From Candidatus Hadarchaeales archaeon (lineage in GTDB: Archaea > Hadarchaeota > Hadarchaeia > Hadarchaeales > WYZ-LMO6), in contig JAVYML010000002.1 of assembly GCA_038736355.1 (NCBI GenBank), positions 186,001-250,000 on the forward strand: 64,000 bases of DNA, read 5' to 3'. Below, in pieces: positions 46,810 through 54,843 of the stretch. The translations under genes and the position numbers were made by a program. The number at the start of each line of letters is the position of its first letter. Within the stretch, counting starts at the first letter, position 1. The notes below the pieces were generated by a model. That model was not told the origin of the DNA. It saw nothing but the letters and a program-made list of their open reading frames with translations, and ran no database searches.

Positions 46810-48227
46810 GTCCCAAAAGTCTTGAGAAGGAGCTGGCCAAACTCGTGGGGGAAGAAAATGTCTCCTCCGATCCCACCGACCTCATCCCCTTCGAGAGGGA
46901 TGATCAGTTCTTCCTGGTTCCTCCCCATCGACCGGATGTGGTCGTGAGGCCTGGTTCCACCAAGGAGGTGCAGGCCGTTCTTAGACTGGCCCACCGCCTG
47001 AAAATTCCCGTGGTACCCCTGGCCTCTGGGATCAACCGCAAGGGGCTCTGCATCCCCTCAAAGGGAGGAATCCTACTGGACCTCAGAAGAATGAACCGCA
47101 TCCTCGAAATCAACGAGGAGATGATGACGGCCACGATAGAACCAGGAGTGAGCTTCGGACAGCTGGTAAACGAGGTGAAGGGGACTGGACTCAGGGTGAT
47201 CACCCCTTGGGCTCCCTCCACGGCTTCGGTTCTAGCCAACTACATGCTCAGGGGAATCTACGGACCGGCCACCCGCTACGGAACCGACCACCTCATCTCC
47301 ATAGAGGTGGTGCTTCCCGATGGAAGGCTCCTCAGGACGGGCTCCCTCAACACTCCCACCTCCCGTCCCCTCCCCTACTGCAACATCGTGAACGGACCCG
47401 ACCTCTGCAAACTCTTCCAAGCCAACCCCGGAACGATGGGGGTGATCACGAAGGGAACGATAAGACTCTACCCCATGCCGGAGGTGATAAAACCCTTCAT
47501 GGCTTCCTTCCCCAATTACGAAGCCATGGTGAAACCCGCCATCGAGCTCACCGTCAGGGACGTGGTGGAGGCCTGCTGGACGATGACCTTCACTCCCTCT
47601 TCCCTGCGCACCCTCACCAGCGGGGGAAGGCTGGAGGGTCTGGCCGATCTCTTCGAGCAGGATTTCTTCAGCATGTGGCTCTACGTGGCGGGGGATAGGG
47701 AGAGGGTGGAAAGGGATGAGGAAAAGATGAGGAAGATCGTGGAGGAAAACGGTGGGACCTTCCTCCCCTTGCCCCCCGAAACGGAAGAGGAGATGATCAA
47801 GGATGAAATCTGGGAAAGGACGAGCGTGAGGGGCTGGAAGAAGGGGAACCTCTACGGATGCTCCTTCTACGGCGTGATGAAGCTGGCCCCGGAATATTAC
47901 AGGGTATGCAGGGAAATCAGCTTCAAGTACGGTTTCGACGAGTTCCATTATGAAGCCGTTCCCGTGGCCCCCTTCCACGGCCAGCTGGCCTACAACGATC
48001 CCTGCATCCTCTGGGATGCAGGAGATCCCGAACAGGTGAGGAAGATGAGGAGGCTCCACAGGGAAATCATGAGGGCCCTCCTGAAAGTGGGAATTTATGG
48101 CTGGTTCAGGCCTTTCCCAGGCGTGGTGGAGAGTAGAAAGCTAGGAGAATACGGGAGGCTGTGGAGGGCCCTGAAAGACCTCATCGACCCCCATCACATC
48201 ATGAATCCTGGAAAGCCTCCCCTTTAG
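46806..48227 (+). CDS. GlcD-like FAD-linked oxidase/dehydrogenase
   Basis: The 473-residue protein of the VAO/PCMH flavoprotein fold has PDVVVRPGSTKEVQAVLRLA, VPLASGINRKG, IEPGVSFGQLV, YGTDHLISIEVVLPDGRLLRTG and a C-terminal LIDPHHIMNPGK. Relatives oxidise D-lactate, glycolate or aryl alcohols. With the HdrD-like partner it could feed electrons from a hydroxy acid or accept them from EtfAB. Its end overlaps the convergent acyl-CoA synthetase by 29 bp. Confidence 0.88.
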   Translation: MSPKSLEKELAKLVGEENVSSDPTDLIPFERDDQFFLVPPHRPDVVVRPGSTKEVQAVLRLAHRLKIPVVPLASGINRKGLCIPSKGGILLDLRRMNRILEINEEMMTATIEPGVSFGQLVNEVKGTGLRVITPWAPSTASVLANYMLRGIYGPATRYGTDHLISIEVVLPDGRLLRTGSLNTPTSRPLPYCNIVNGPDLCKLFQANPGTMGVITKGTIRLYPMPEVIKPFMASFPNYEAMVKPAIELTVRDVVEACWTMTFTPSSLRTLTSGGRLEGLADLFEQDFFSMWLYVAGDRERVERDEEKMRKIVEENGGTFLPLPPETEEEMIKDEIWERTSVRGWKKGNLYGCSFYGVMKLAPEYYRVCREISFKYGFDEFHYEAVPVAPFHGQLAYNDPCILWDAGDPEQVRKMRRLHREIMRALLKVGIYGWFRPFPGVVESRKLGEYGRLWRALKDLIDPHHIMNPGKPPL

Positions 48228-49650
48228 CCCTCTTTTCCCTGACCTCCCTCAGGAAAGCTAGGTGGGAAAGGGCCCTTGCCGCCCTGGCCGTGGTGGGAAA
48301 AACGCACATCCCACTCTTCACGAGTCTTTCCCTCACTTCCACCTTTTTCTTTTGAACCTCGAAATCCGATTCCACTGCAAGTACGACGGCTAGGGGTTTT
48401 TCTGGGAACTCCTCCATATCTTTCTTTATCCTTGCCAAAACCCTGAGCACTTCCTCCTCGGGAGTGGGGAGGGCCTTCATCATCATGTCCAAGTGGCTCA
48501 CATGTGCTATCAACATGTCAATTCCGGGATCGGCGGCGAGGATCTTCACACACTCCTCCATGAGGGAGAAGTTGAAGAGCACGAAGTAGGAGAGGTCGAC
48601 CGGATTCTTCACAGAGGTGCCCAGAGGTGGAACTACCCTCTCCAGTTTTCTCATCGTCTCCTCTTGAAGGGGGGCCACCCTCAGACCGTTTTTCTCACAC
48701 GCGTCGGTAGAAGCCACCCCTGCTCCCCCTCCCGCCCCCACCACTGCCACCCTCCTCCCCTTGGGCAGGGGAAGGAGCCTGAGGGCGGAAATGACATCCG
48801 CCATTTCCTCGAAATCCTCCACTTGGATGGCCCCTGCCTGTCTGATGGCCGCCCTCCACACCTGGGCTGAGCCCGCCAGCGAACCGGTATGGGAGGCCAC
48901 CGCCCTTGCTCCCGCCTCCGTTTCTCCCCCCTTCCAAACCACCACGGGCTTCTTCGCCGCCGTCCTCTTCAGCACTTCGAAGAACTTCCTTCCGTTCTTT
49001 GCCCCTTCCACGTACATTCCTATGATCTTGGTATCCGGATCCTCCTCCAAGTATTCGAGGAGTTCTTCGCAGGTAACATCACAAGAATTCCCGAAACTCA
49101 CGATCTTGCTGAAGCCTATTCCCCAGTTTTCCGCCTTATAGGCGAATTCCTCGGCATGTCCTCCGCTTTGGGAAAGAAAAGCCACATCACCTTCCCAGAG
49201 GGGGAGACCGGCGAAGAAGGAGAGCCTGCCCTTGGGACAGTAAACCCCTATGCAATTCGGTCCTATCACCCTCACCCCGCTCCTCCTAGCCGTCTCCGCC
49301 AGCTCCCTTTCCCTCCTCCTCCCCTCCTCCGTCCCCTCCTCCCCATAACCGGCCGTGTAAATGCTGACGGCCTTCACACCCTTCCTGCCGCAATCCTCTA
49401 TCACCTTGGGCACGGAGGCCGCGGGGATGGAAATCACTGCATAGTCCACGGGATGGGGAATGGCATCCACCGTGGGATAGGCCTTGTCCCCCAGCACCTC
49501 CTCCTCTTTGGGGTTGACGGGATAGACGGTGGCACCGGAATTCTTCAGACCATAGTAGAAGATGAAACCGAACTTGGAAGGGTTGTTGGAGGCCCCAACC
49601 ACCGCCACCCCCCTGGGACGGAAAACGAGGTCGAAGTCCCCTCTTTCCAT
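48199..49650 (-). CDS. acyl-CoA synthetase (NDP-forming) alpha-subunit-like protein (second copy)
   Basis: The 483-residue protein has a CoA-binding domain (FRPRGVAVVGASNNPSKFGF), a succinyl-CoA-ligase-like domain and the phospho-His motif SHTGSLAGSAQVW. Like the copy at 37786 it lacks the ATP-grasp beta domain. It is the final gene of the Mcr-maturation operon, 4 bp after the PLP-enzyme stop when ATG 49650 is used; a TTG at 49662 would overlap. It may activate or discharge an acyl-CoA made by the Mcr-linked pathway. Confidence 0.85.
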   Translation of the reverse strand: MERGDFDLVFRPRGVAVVGASNNPSKFGFIFYYGLKNSGATVYPVNPKEEEVLGDKAYPTVDAIPHPVDYAVISIPAASVPKVIEDCGRKGVKAVSIYTAGYGEEGTEEGRRRERELAETARRSGVRVIGPNCIGVYCPKGRLSFFAGLPLWEGDVAFLSQSGGHAEEFAYKAENWGIGFSKIVSFGNSCDVTCEELLEYLEEDPDTKIIGMYVEGAKNGRKFFEVLKRTAAKKPVVVWKGGETEAGARAVASHTGSLAGSAQVWRAAIRQAGAIQVEDFEEMADVISALRLLPLPKGRRVAVVGAGGGAGVASTDACEKNGLRVAPLQEETMRKLERVVPPLGTSVKNPVDLSYFVLFNFSLMEECVKILAADPGIDMLIAHVSHLDMMMKALPTPEEEVLRVLARIKKDMEEFPEKPLAVVLAVESDFEVQKKKVEVRERLVKSGMCVFPTTARAARALSHLAFLREVREKRAKGEAFQDS

Positions 49651-49654
49651 CCTC

Positions 49655-50800
49655 TCACCCAAAACTCAATGCCTTCTCCAAATCACTTATTATATCTTCC
49701 GCATCCTCCACCCCCACCGACATCCTCACCAATCCCTCCCCTATCCCTATCCTCTCCCTCTCCTCTTGGGGAAGGGAGCGGTGGGTCATGGAGGCCGGAT
49801 GCTCTATGAGGGAAGAAACATCACCCAGACTGACCGCGCACCTCACCAGTTCAAGCTTGCCCATCATCCTGTAAACCTCCTCCATTCCCTCCAGCTCGAA
49901 GGCCAGCATTCCACCAAAACCTTTCATCTGCCTCCTGGCCAGCTCATGCTGCGGATGGGAGGGGAGCCCTGGATACTTCACCCCCTTCACCTTCGGATGG
50001 GAGCTGAGGAACTCCGCCACCTTGAGGGCGTTCTGACTGTGTTTCTCCATCCGCAGGGGAAGGGTTTTGAGTCCCCTCACGATCAACCAAGCGTTGAAGG
50101 GACTTATCGCTCCCCCCGTGAGAACCAACATCTTCCTAGCCTCCTCCACCAATTCCCTTTCCCCCACCACTATTCCTCCAAGGGCATCCCCATGACCGCA
50201 CAGGTACTTGGTGGCGCTGTACACCACCACCTTCGCTCCCAGCTCCAGCGGTCGCTGGTAATAAGGGGTCATGAAAGTATTGTCCACCACCACCTCAGCC
50301 CCCTTTTCCTCCGCCAGGTCACCCACCTCCTTCAGATCCACCAAATCGAGGGTCGGATTGGTGGGGGTCTCCAAGAAGAGGATCTTGGCCCCCTTCCTCA
50401 GAACCCCTTCCACCTCCTCCCTTTTCCTGGGATCGAACATCTGCACCTCCATCCCCAGCCTGGGGAGGAGGTTCCTCATCAGATTGTATGTCCCCCCGTA
50501 GACCGCCAAAGAGCAAGCCATCTTCTTCCCCTTCTCCGCCAGGGCAAGGAGGGAGACTAGGATGGCCGCCATTCCGGAAGCCGTGGCCAAGGCCGCCTCC
50601 CCTCCCTCCAGGAGGGCCATTTTCTTCTCCAGCACCTCTTGGGTGGGGTTTCCGTGTCTGGTGTAAACGTACCTGGGAGGGAGTTCCTTGCCGAGCACAA
50701 AGGTGGAGGTCTGGTAGATGGGAACAACGTGTGCTCCCGTCAGGGGACAGGGCTCCTCACCCCCATGGACCGCCTTGGTGGCGAAACCCTTCCTCTCCAT
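49655..50800 (-). CDS. cystathionine gamma-synthase/lyase-type PLP enzyme
   Basis: The 381-residue Cys/Met-metabolism PLP enzyme starts MERKGFATKAVHGGEEPCP at ATG 50800. It has YQTSTFVLGK, YTRHGNPTQEVLEKKMALLEGGEAALATASGMAAI, DNTFMTPYYQRPLELGA and the lysine motif YSATKYLCGHGDALGG. Members make or break C-S bonds (cystathionine synthase, lyase, O-acylhomoserine sulfhydrylase, methionine gamma-lyase). Its place within the Mcr-maturation operon suggests a link to a sulfur-containing cofactor or modification, which is only an inference. Confidence 0.88.
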   Translation of the reverse strand: MERKGFATKAVHGGEEPCPLTGAHVVPIYQTSTFVLGKELPPRYVYTRHGNPTQEVLEKKMALLEGGEAALATASGMAAILVSLLALAEKGKKMACSLAVYGGTYNLMRNLLPRLGMEVQMFDPRKREEVEGVLRKGAKILFLETPTNPTLDLVDLKEVGDLAEEKGAEVVVDNTFMTPYYQRPLELGAKVVVYSATKYLCGHGDALGGIVVGERELVEEARKMLVLTGGAISPFNAWLIVRGLKTLPLRMEKHSQNALKVAEFLSSHPKVKGVKYPGLPSHPQHELARRQMKGFGGMLAFELEGMEEVYRMMGKLELVRCAVSLGDVSSLIEHPASMTHRSLPQEERERIGIGEGLVRMSVGVEDAEDIISDLEKALSFG

Positions 50801-50808
50801 TTTCCCCC

Positions 50809-51381
50809 TCAAACCCTCTTCCTCACCCCGAAGGGGAGGTCATGCCCCGGTATGATCACTTCCGCCACTTCCGCTATCCTCCGCATGCTTTCCCTGGCCT
50901 TTTCCGCATTCGTGTGGATCCTGGGGATAATCCCCTCCTCATGATGCTTTCTGGTTGGGATGGCATCACCCGCCACCACCACCCCTTCGAAGAGCACCGA
51001 GAGATGTCCTTCCACGTGACCGGGAGTTTCCATCACCCTCACCCTCGCCGAAAGCTTGGAAGGACAGGGGAGATACCCATCCACACCCGTCCTCTCTATT
51101 TCGAGGGGATGGGCGTAATGCTCCGCCTCGAACTTATCGTTACATCCCATGTGATCCGGATGGAGATGGGTGTTCACCACCATTTCCACCTCGGAGGGAT
51201 GGAAGCCGGCTCTCCTTATTCCCTCCAGCAATAGGGGCCAATCCTCGGACAGGGCGGTATCCACCAGGATCAGCTTTCCATCGTCGATGAGAACCACAGA
51301 GGAAGAGGCGTACTGGACCGAAACTTCATCGTAAATCACCTTTCCTGGCTTCACCAGGTAAATTCCTTCCCTCACCTTCAT
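50809..51381 (-). CDS. metallo-beta-lactamase-fold hydrolase
   Basis: The 190-residue protein begins MKVREGIYLVKPGKVIYDE and has the metal motif NTHLHPDHMGC, ETPGHVEGHLSVLFEG, VVAGDAI and a final IIPGHDLPF, the pattern of small MBL-fold thioesterases or glyoxalase II-like enzymes. ATG 51381 is 4 bp after the mmp8 stop. The PLP-enzyme start lies just beyond its stop. The substrate is unknown; thioester or lactone hydrolysis is plausible. Confidence 0.85.
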   Translation of the reverse strand: MKVREGIYLVKPGKVIYDEVSVQYASSSVVLIDDGKLILVDTALSEDWPLLLEGIRRAGFHPSEVEMVVNTHLHPDHMGCNDKFEAEHYAHPLEIERTGVDGYLPCPSKLSARVRVMETPGHVEGHLSVLFEGVVVAGDAIPTRKHHEEGIIPRIHTNAEKARESMRRIAEVAEVIIPGHDLPFGVRKRV

Positions 51382-51385
51382 GTTC

Positions 51386-52231
51386 TCAGCGCAAGGGGGA
51401 GGGAGGACGGGGAGTTTCAACCTTCACCGCCCTCTCGCTTTTCCCCACCTTTTCCTCCTGCATCCTCAGCACCCTTTCCCCAAGCTCCGTCAGGGCATAA
51501 ACGGGGATGCTCTTTCCGAAGGAGGCCCTGGCCGAGGGACCTATCTTCTCCCTCACCACCTTCGAAGCACAGGCATGAACCATGTCCGCCTTCAGAAGGT
51601 ATGGAACTAGCTCCTCCCCTATTCCCGTCGTATGGATCACGATGATCAAAAGGAGAGCCCCCTTCTCCCTCTCCACCCTCCTCATTTCCTCTATGAGGGT
51701 GGCCTCCGTACCCATCACCGTCACCCCTATTTTACGATAACCCAACGAAAGGGCCTTCTTCACCCCTTCCACTTGGTCCATCTTTGCCGTGGAGGGATCT
51801 AGGACCACTGCCCCCTTTTCCTCCAGTCTCCGTATCACCTCGGGAAGGGGACTCGTCTCGAGCAGGGCGCTCATGGCCATTCCTATGCCCTGAACGAGCT
51901 CGGGTTTATTCGTGATCACGGTCCCAGCCCCATCGCAGACCGTCACCGTGGTTTCTATTATCCCCCTCTCCAAAGCCGTGGCCAAACACTCCGAGGCCCC
52001 AAAGCCCACACCCAACACCTCCAGCTCCAAGACCCTCCGGGGGGTGGAAAGCCCCAAGAGCTCCATCCTCCTCTCCATGGATTCCCTCACCCCCTCCCTA
52101 CTCCTTTCCCCCTTTCCGCTGAGGGCCTCGAGCACGGGACAGAAGCGAGTGAGGGGTTCCCCGACGGAAACTATTTTTCCTCCCTCCACCACCACCCTAG
52201 CCTTGGCCACTTCCCAAACGTGCCTGTCCAT
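51386..52231 (-). CDS. mmp8: methanogenesis marker protein 8 (DUF2099)
   Basis: The 281-residue protein matches marker 8: VWEVAKARVVVEGGKIVSVGEPLTRFCP, LGVGFGASECLATALERGIIE, VCDGAGTVITNKPELVQGIGMAMSALLETSP, KIGVTVMGTEA and VHACASKVVREKIG. Its biochemical role is not established, but it co-occurs with Mcr. ATG 52231 lies 35 bp inside the end of mcrC. Confidence 0.92.
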   Translation of the reverse strand: MDRHVWEVAKARVVVEGGKIVSVGEPLTRFCPVLEALSGKGERSREGVRESMERRMELLGLSTPRRVLELEVLGVGFGASECLATALERGIIETTVTVCDGAGTVITNKPELVQGIGMAMSALLETSPLPEVIRRLEEKGAVVLDPSTAKMDQVEGVKKALSLGYRKIGVTVMGTEATLIEEMRRVEREKGALLLIIVIHTTGIGEELVPYLLKADMVHACASKVVREKIGPSARASFGKSIPVYALTELGERVLRMQEEKVGKSERAVKVETPRPPSPLR

Positions 52232-52838
52232 CCTTTAGCCTCTCCATCCAATACTTCACTTTTCCTATGATCTCGTCCAGTTTCTCCTGAGAGCAAGTCT
52301 GTCCTCTTATCACTCCCGTCACCACCTCCACCACCATCCCTTTCGTCTCAGGAACTTCTGGCTCATATTCCCTCGTTCTTATCCCAGCCTCTGCGAAATC
52401 CTTCATGGTGACGGGTGCCTGTGAAACCACCACGGCAGGAAGGGCAACGTTTCGGAGGAAGACCTTGACCTTGGGTATGAAGTGCCTCGGAACGTTTCCC
52501 ACATGGATGAGGGCCAGCTTGTGCCTGCGTATCTGTTCCTCCTCCTCTGGAAAGAGGTTGGAATAGGCAGCACCCACCACTTGATCCATGAGTTCTTCTG
52601 GAGGACCTATTCCCATCTTGAGCACGAGCACGCTGACGTTGAAGCCTGCCTCCCTCAAACCATAGGTGATCTCACACACGGGCTTGGTGATGTGCCTAGG
52701 ACTGGGGCCCATCGAGAGAACGATGATGTCCGGTTCAGCGGCCTCCGCGAGCGTCCCCCTTTGGGCCAGACCCCCTCCCAGTCCCAAACCAGCCGTCTCC
52801 CTGCAGTCCACCACCCTGCACTTCCTTCCCAGTCTCAC
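52197..52838 (-). CDS. mcrC: methyl-coenzyme M reductase operon protein C
   Basis: McrC belongs to the ATP-dependent activation machinery that reduces the nickel of F430 in Mcr. From GTG 52838 (GTGA overlap with mcrD) the 213-residue product starts MRLGRKCRVVDCRETAGLGLGGG and contains AQRGTLAEAAEPDIIVLSMG, RHITKPVCEITYGLREAG, HKLALIHVGNV and ALPAVVVSQAPVTMKDFA. Longer frames run into the mcrD reading region and are not conserved. Confidence 0.95.
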   Translation of the reverse strand: MRLGRKCRVVDCRETAGLGLGGGLAQRGTLAEAAEPDIIVLSMGPSPRHITKPVCEITYGLREAGFNVSVLVLKMGIGPPEELMDQVVGAAYSNLFPEEEEQIRRHKLALIHVGNVPRHFIPKVKVFLRNVALPAVVVSQAPVTMKDFAEAGIRTREYEPEVPETKGMVVEVVTGVIRGQTCSQEKLDEIIGKVKYWMERLKDGQARLGSGQG

Positions 52839-53209
52839 TCCTCTCCTCCCTCCAAAAAACAAGTGTCCATTCTGAGCACCAATCTCCTCCCGCTCAGGGG
52901 TTCCTTTTCCATGGTGAACCTCCCCACTTTGAGCTCGAATCCGTAGGGGAAGACCCGCTTGCAAAGCTCCCTGATGGCCTCCAGCTCCTCCAAACTCTCC
53001 ATTTCCACCCAGAACTTCCCCACCTGGATGCGGAGGATGATCTTCTTCCCCCCAACTTCTATGTACCTCCGGTAGTAAACGGAGGGACCATGCATCATCA
53101 CCCTCAAGACTCCCTTTATTTCCCTCAGTCCGTTGAGGAATTTGGAAACGGTCTCATCGCTGGGCAGTCTGTAGGGGAAAATCTCAACCTCTGGCTTCTG
53201 GGCCTCCAC
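52835..53209 (-). CDS. mcrD: methyl-coenzyme M reductase operon protein D
   Basis: The 124-residue protein matches McrD: EVEIFPYRLPSDETVSKFLNGL, IKGVLRVMMHGPSVYYRRYIEVGGKKIILRIQVGKFWVEME, and ELCKRVFPYGFELKVGRFTMEK. McrD associates loosely with Mcr assembly intermediates in methanogens. GTG 53209 lies 3 bp after the mmp7 stop. Normally mcrD is inside mcrBDCGA; here it is joined to mcrC and marker genes instead. Confidence 0.9.
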   Translation of the reverse strand: MEAQKPEVEIFPYRLPSDETVSKFLNGLREIKGVLRVMMHGPSVYYRRYIEVGGKKIILRIQVGKFWVEMESLEELEAIRELCKRVFPYGFELKVGRFTMEKEPLSGRRLVLRMDTCFLEGGEE

Positions 53210-53212
53210 CTC

Positions 53213-54163
53213 TTAAACTTCCATCCCTCCGCTTATAGCCCTGACTCCTTTCGGAGAGAGCTCCAATCTCGAAAGTGGGAGGAGGTCCACCAGGATATAA
53301 TCTCTCATCAAAGAGCGACGGATTTCGGCTATCTCTCCCAGCCTATAGCCCGCCACCTCCATCTCCCTCAACACTCCCGCGAACCTGGAGTAGGGAAGCT
53401 TGACCCTCACCCCCTTTAGCCTCGGGGTGACGGGGAGGGGGGCTCCGCATTTCCTGATCTCCTCCAGCCTGTTCTCTATCTCTCCCTTCAAAACCAGGGG
53501 TGAGAGAAGGGGAGGATCCAACGAAATTTTTTTTCTCCTTTCCTCAAGCGCTTTCTCCACCGCCCTTGCCACCTCGTCCAGTTTCCCTATCTCCGTGAAG
53601 GTCCTAGTCCTGTACGGAAGCCTTCCCATTCCTGAAATGTAGGAGAAGGCGTAGGGAAGGGAGGGAAGCTCCGGACCACCCGTGACGATCACGGGAACGG
53701 AAAGATCCTTGAAGAGCTTCCACTTGTATTCCTTCAAGCAGTGCTCGAAATTCCCCAGCACGAAGACCGCCGCATCGTGTTCCTCTATCAGTTTCTTCTC
53801 CTCCACACCCAGCTGACATGTCCTCTGTCCCGGTCCTCTGGCCAGTCCTATCATGTTGGTCTTGGCACCCTCCCTGCGCAGGTACTCCGCCACATCGCAG
53901 AGGGGATGGGGAAGGTGGTGGCGGGTGATGGTGGGGGAAACCACCGCGATCTCAGAACCTATCAGGGGAAGCTTTTTCAGCTTCCCCTGCAGGTCCCTCA
54001 CCAAATCCTCCACCACCCCCACATCCTCGTGGGGAACGAAGAAGGTGATGGTGACCTCCGTTCCTATCGTCCTGGTCTGTAAGACGGAGCCCCCCAAGTC
54101 CTCCACCAGCTCCAGGAGCTCCTGATGCCTGTAACCTCCACCCTCAAAAAGAAAGCCGGGCAA
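53213..54163 (-). CDS. mmp7: methanogenesis marker protein 7 (Mcr activation complex)
   Basis: Mmp7 is an Mcr-activation protein. The conserved body begins FLFEGGGYRHQELLELVEDLGG and has GSEIAVVSPTITRHHLPHPLC, AKTNMIGLARGPGQRTCQLG, EEHDAAVFVLGNFEHC, VPVIVTGGPELPSLP and MRDYILVDLLPLSRLELS. I start it at TTG 54163, which follows GGAGG at 8 nt and lies 2 bp after the mmp17 stop, giving 316 residues; upstream in-frame sequence is not family-like. Confidence 0.92.
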   Translation of the reverse strand: MPGFLFEGGGYRHQELLELVEDLGGSVLQTRTIGTEVTITFFVPHEDVGVVEDLVRDLQGKLKKLPLIGSEIAVVSPTITRHHLPHPLCDVAEYLRREGAKTNMIGLARGPGQRTCQLGVEEKKLIEEHDAAVFVLGNFEHCLKEYKWKLFKDLSVPVIVTGGPELPSLPYAFSYISGMGRLPYRTRTFTEIGKLDEVARAVEKALEERRKKISLDPPLLSPLVLKGEIENRLEEIRKCGAPLPVTPRLKGVRVKLPYSRFAGVLREMEVAGYRLGEIAEIRRSLMRDYILVDLLPLSRLELSPKGVRAISGGMEV

Positions 54164-54165
54164 CT

Positions 54166-54843
54166 CTACAACCTCCAGGGCATGGCCCCATCCTTGAACT
54201 TGGGAAGGATTTCGGCCGCCTCTACCTTTCTCCTTATCCCCTCCATTTTCTCCGGGGGAATGGGGGAGGGTGGCTTTCTCAGGGCCTCCTTCACCTCCTC
54301 GACCCATCCATCGGGAATGGGATTTTCAGAAGCCAAGATGAGGAGGGAGTTCCCTTCCCTCTCCGCATAGCGTACTCTGAAGCCCACGGGTATCACCCTC
54401 TCCAGGGCATCCATGATCCTCTCCCTCATCCTCTCCTGCGGATGGGAGACCACCAACCTCTCGAGCTCCTTCGCCGGCATCGCTCCAGCCGGTACCACCA
54501 CTTCCCATCTATCCAGCTGCTCCAGCGATCCCCCAAACTTTTCCCTCAGGAGCTTGGCCAGGAAAGGGGCCTGCCCCTCATCCAGAAGCACCACATGGAT
54601 TCCGTCCGCGGCTTCCTGCACCCTGGCACAGTCCATTACCCTTATGGGGGGAAGGGGGGGACCTAGAAGGGCCCTGACGGCTACGAGGGGTTTTCTCATG
54701 TCCACCAGGATCCTCAGCTCCTCCAGCGCCCCTCCAAGGGAAAGCTCCGAAAGGGCGTGCTCCGCTATCACCTTGAGCATGAGAACCCCGTAACCGTACT
54801 GGTAGGAGGGATCCAGGGATTCGACGAAAACCTTCTCGCTCAC
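54166..54843 (-). CDS. mmp17: methanogenesis marker protein 17 (Mcr activation complex)
   Basis: The 225-residue protein resembles Mmp17: VFVESLDPSYQYGYGVLMLKVIAEHAL, LEELRILVDMRKPLVAVRALLG, VMDCARVQEAADG and VVVPAGAMPAKELERLVVSH. Mmp17 has been found in the Mcr activation complex with McrC, Mmp3, Mmp7 and A2. The GTG start overlaps the mmp15 stop (GTGA). Confidence 0.88.
   Translation of the reverse strand: MSEKVFVESLDPSYQYGYGVLMLKVIAEHALSELSLGGALEELRILVDMRKPLVAVRALLGPPLPPIRVMDCARVQEAADGIHVVLLDEGQAPFLAKLLREKFGGSLEQLDRWEVVVPAGAMPAKELERLVVSHPQERMRERIMDALERVIPVGFRVRYAEREGNSLLILASENPIPDGWVEEVKEALRKPPSPIPPEKMEGIRRKVEAAEILPKFKDGAMPWRL

Noticed and set aside
52839-52964. N-terminal extension of mcrC
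   Set aside because: It overlaps conserved McrD coding in another frame and is not family-like; GTG 52838 restores the normal McrC start.
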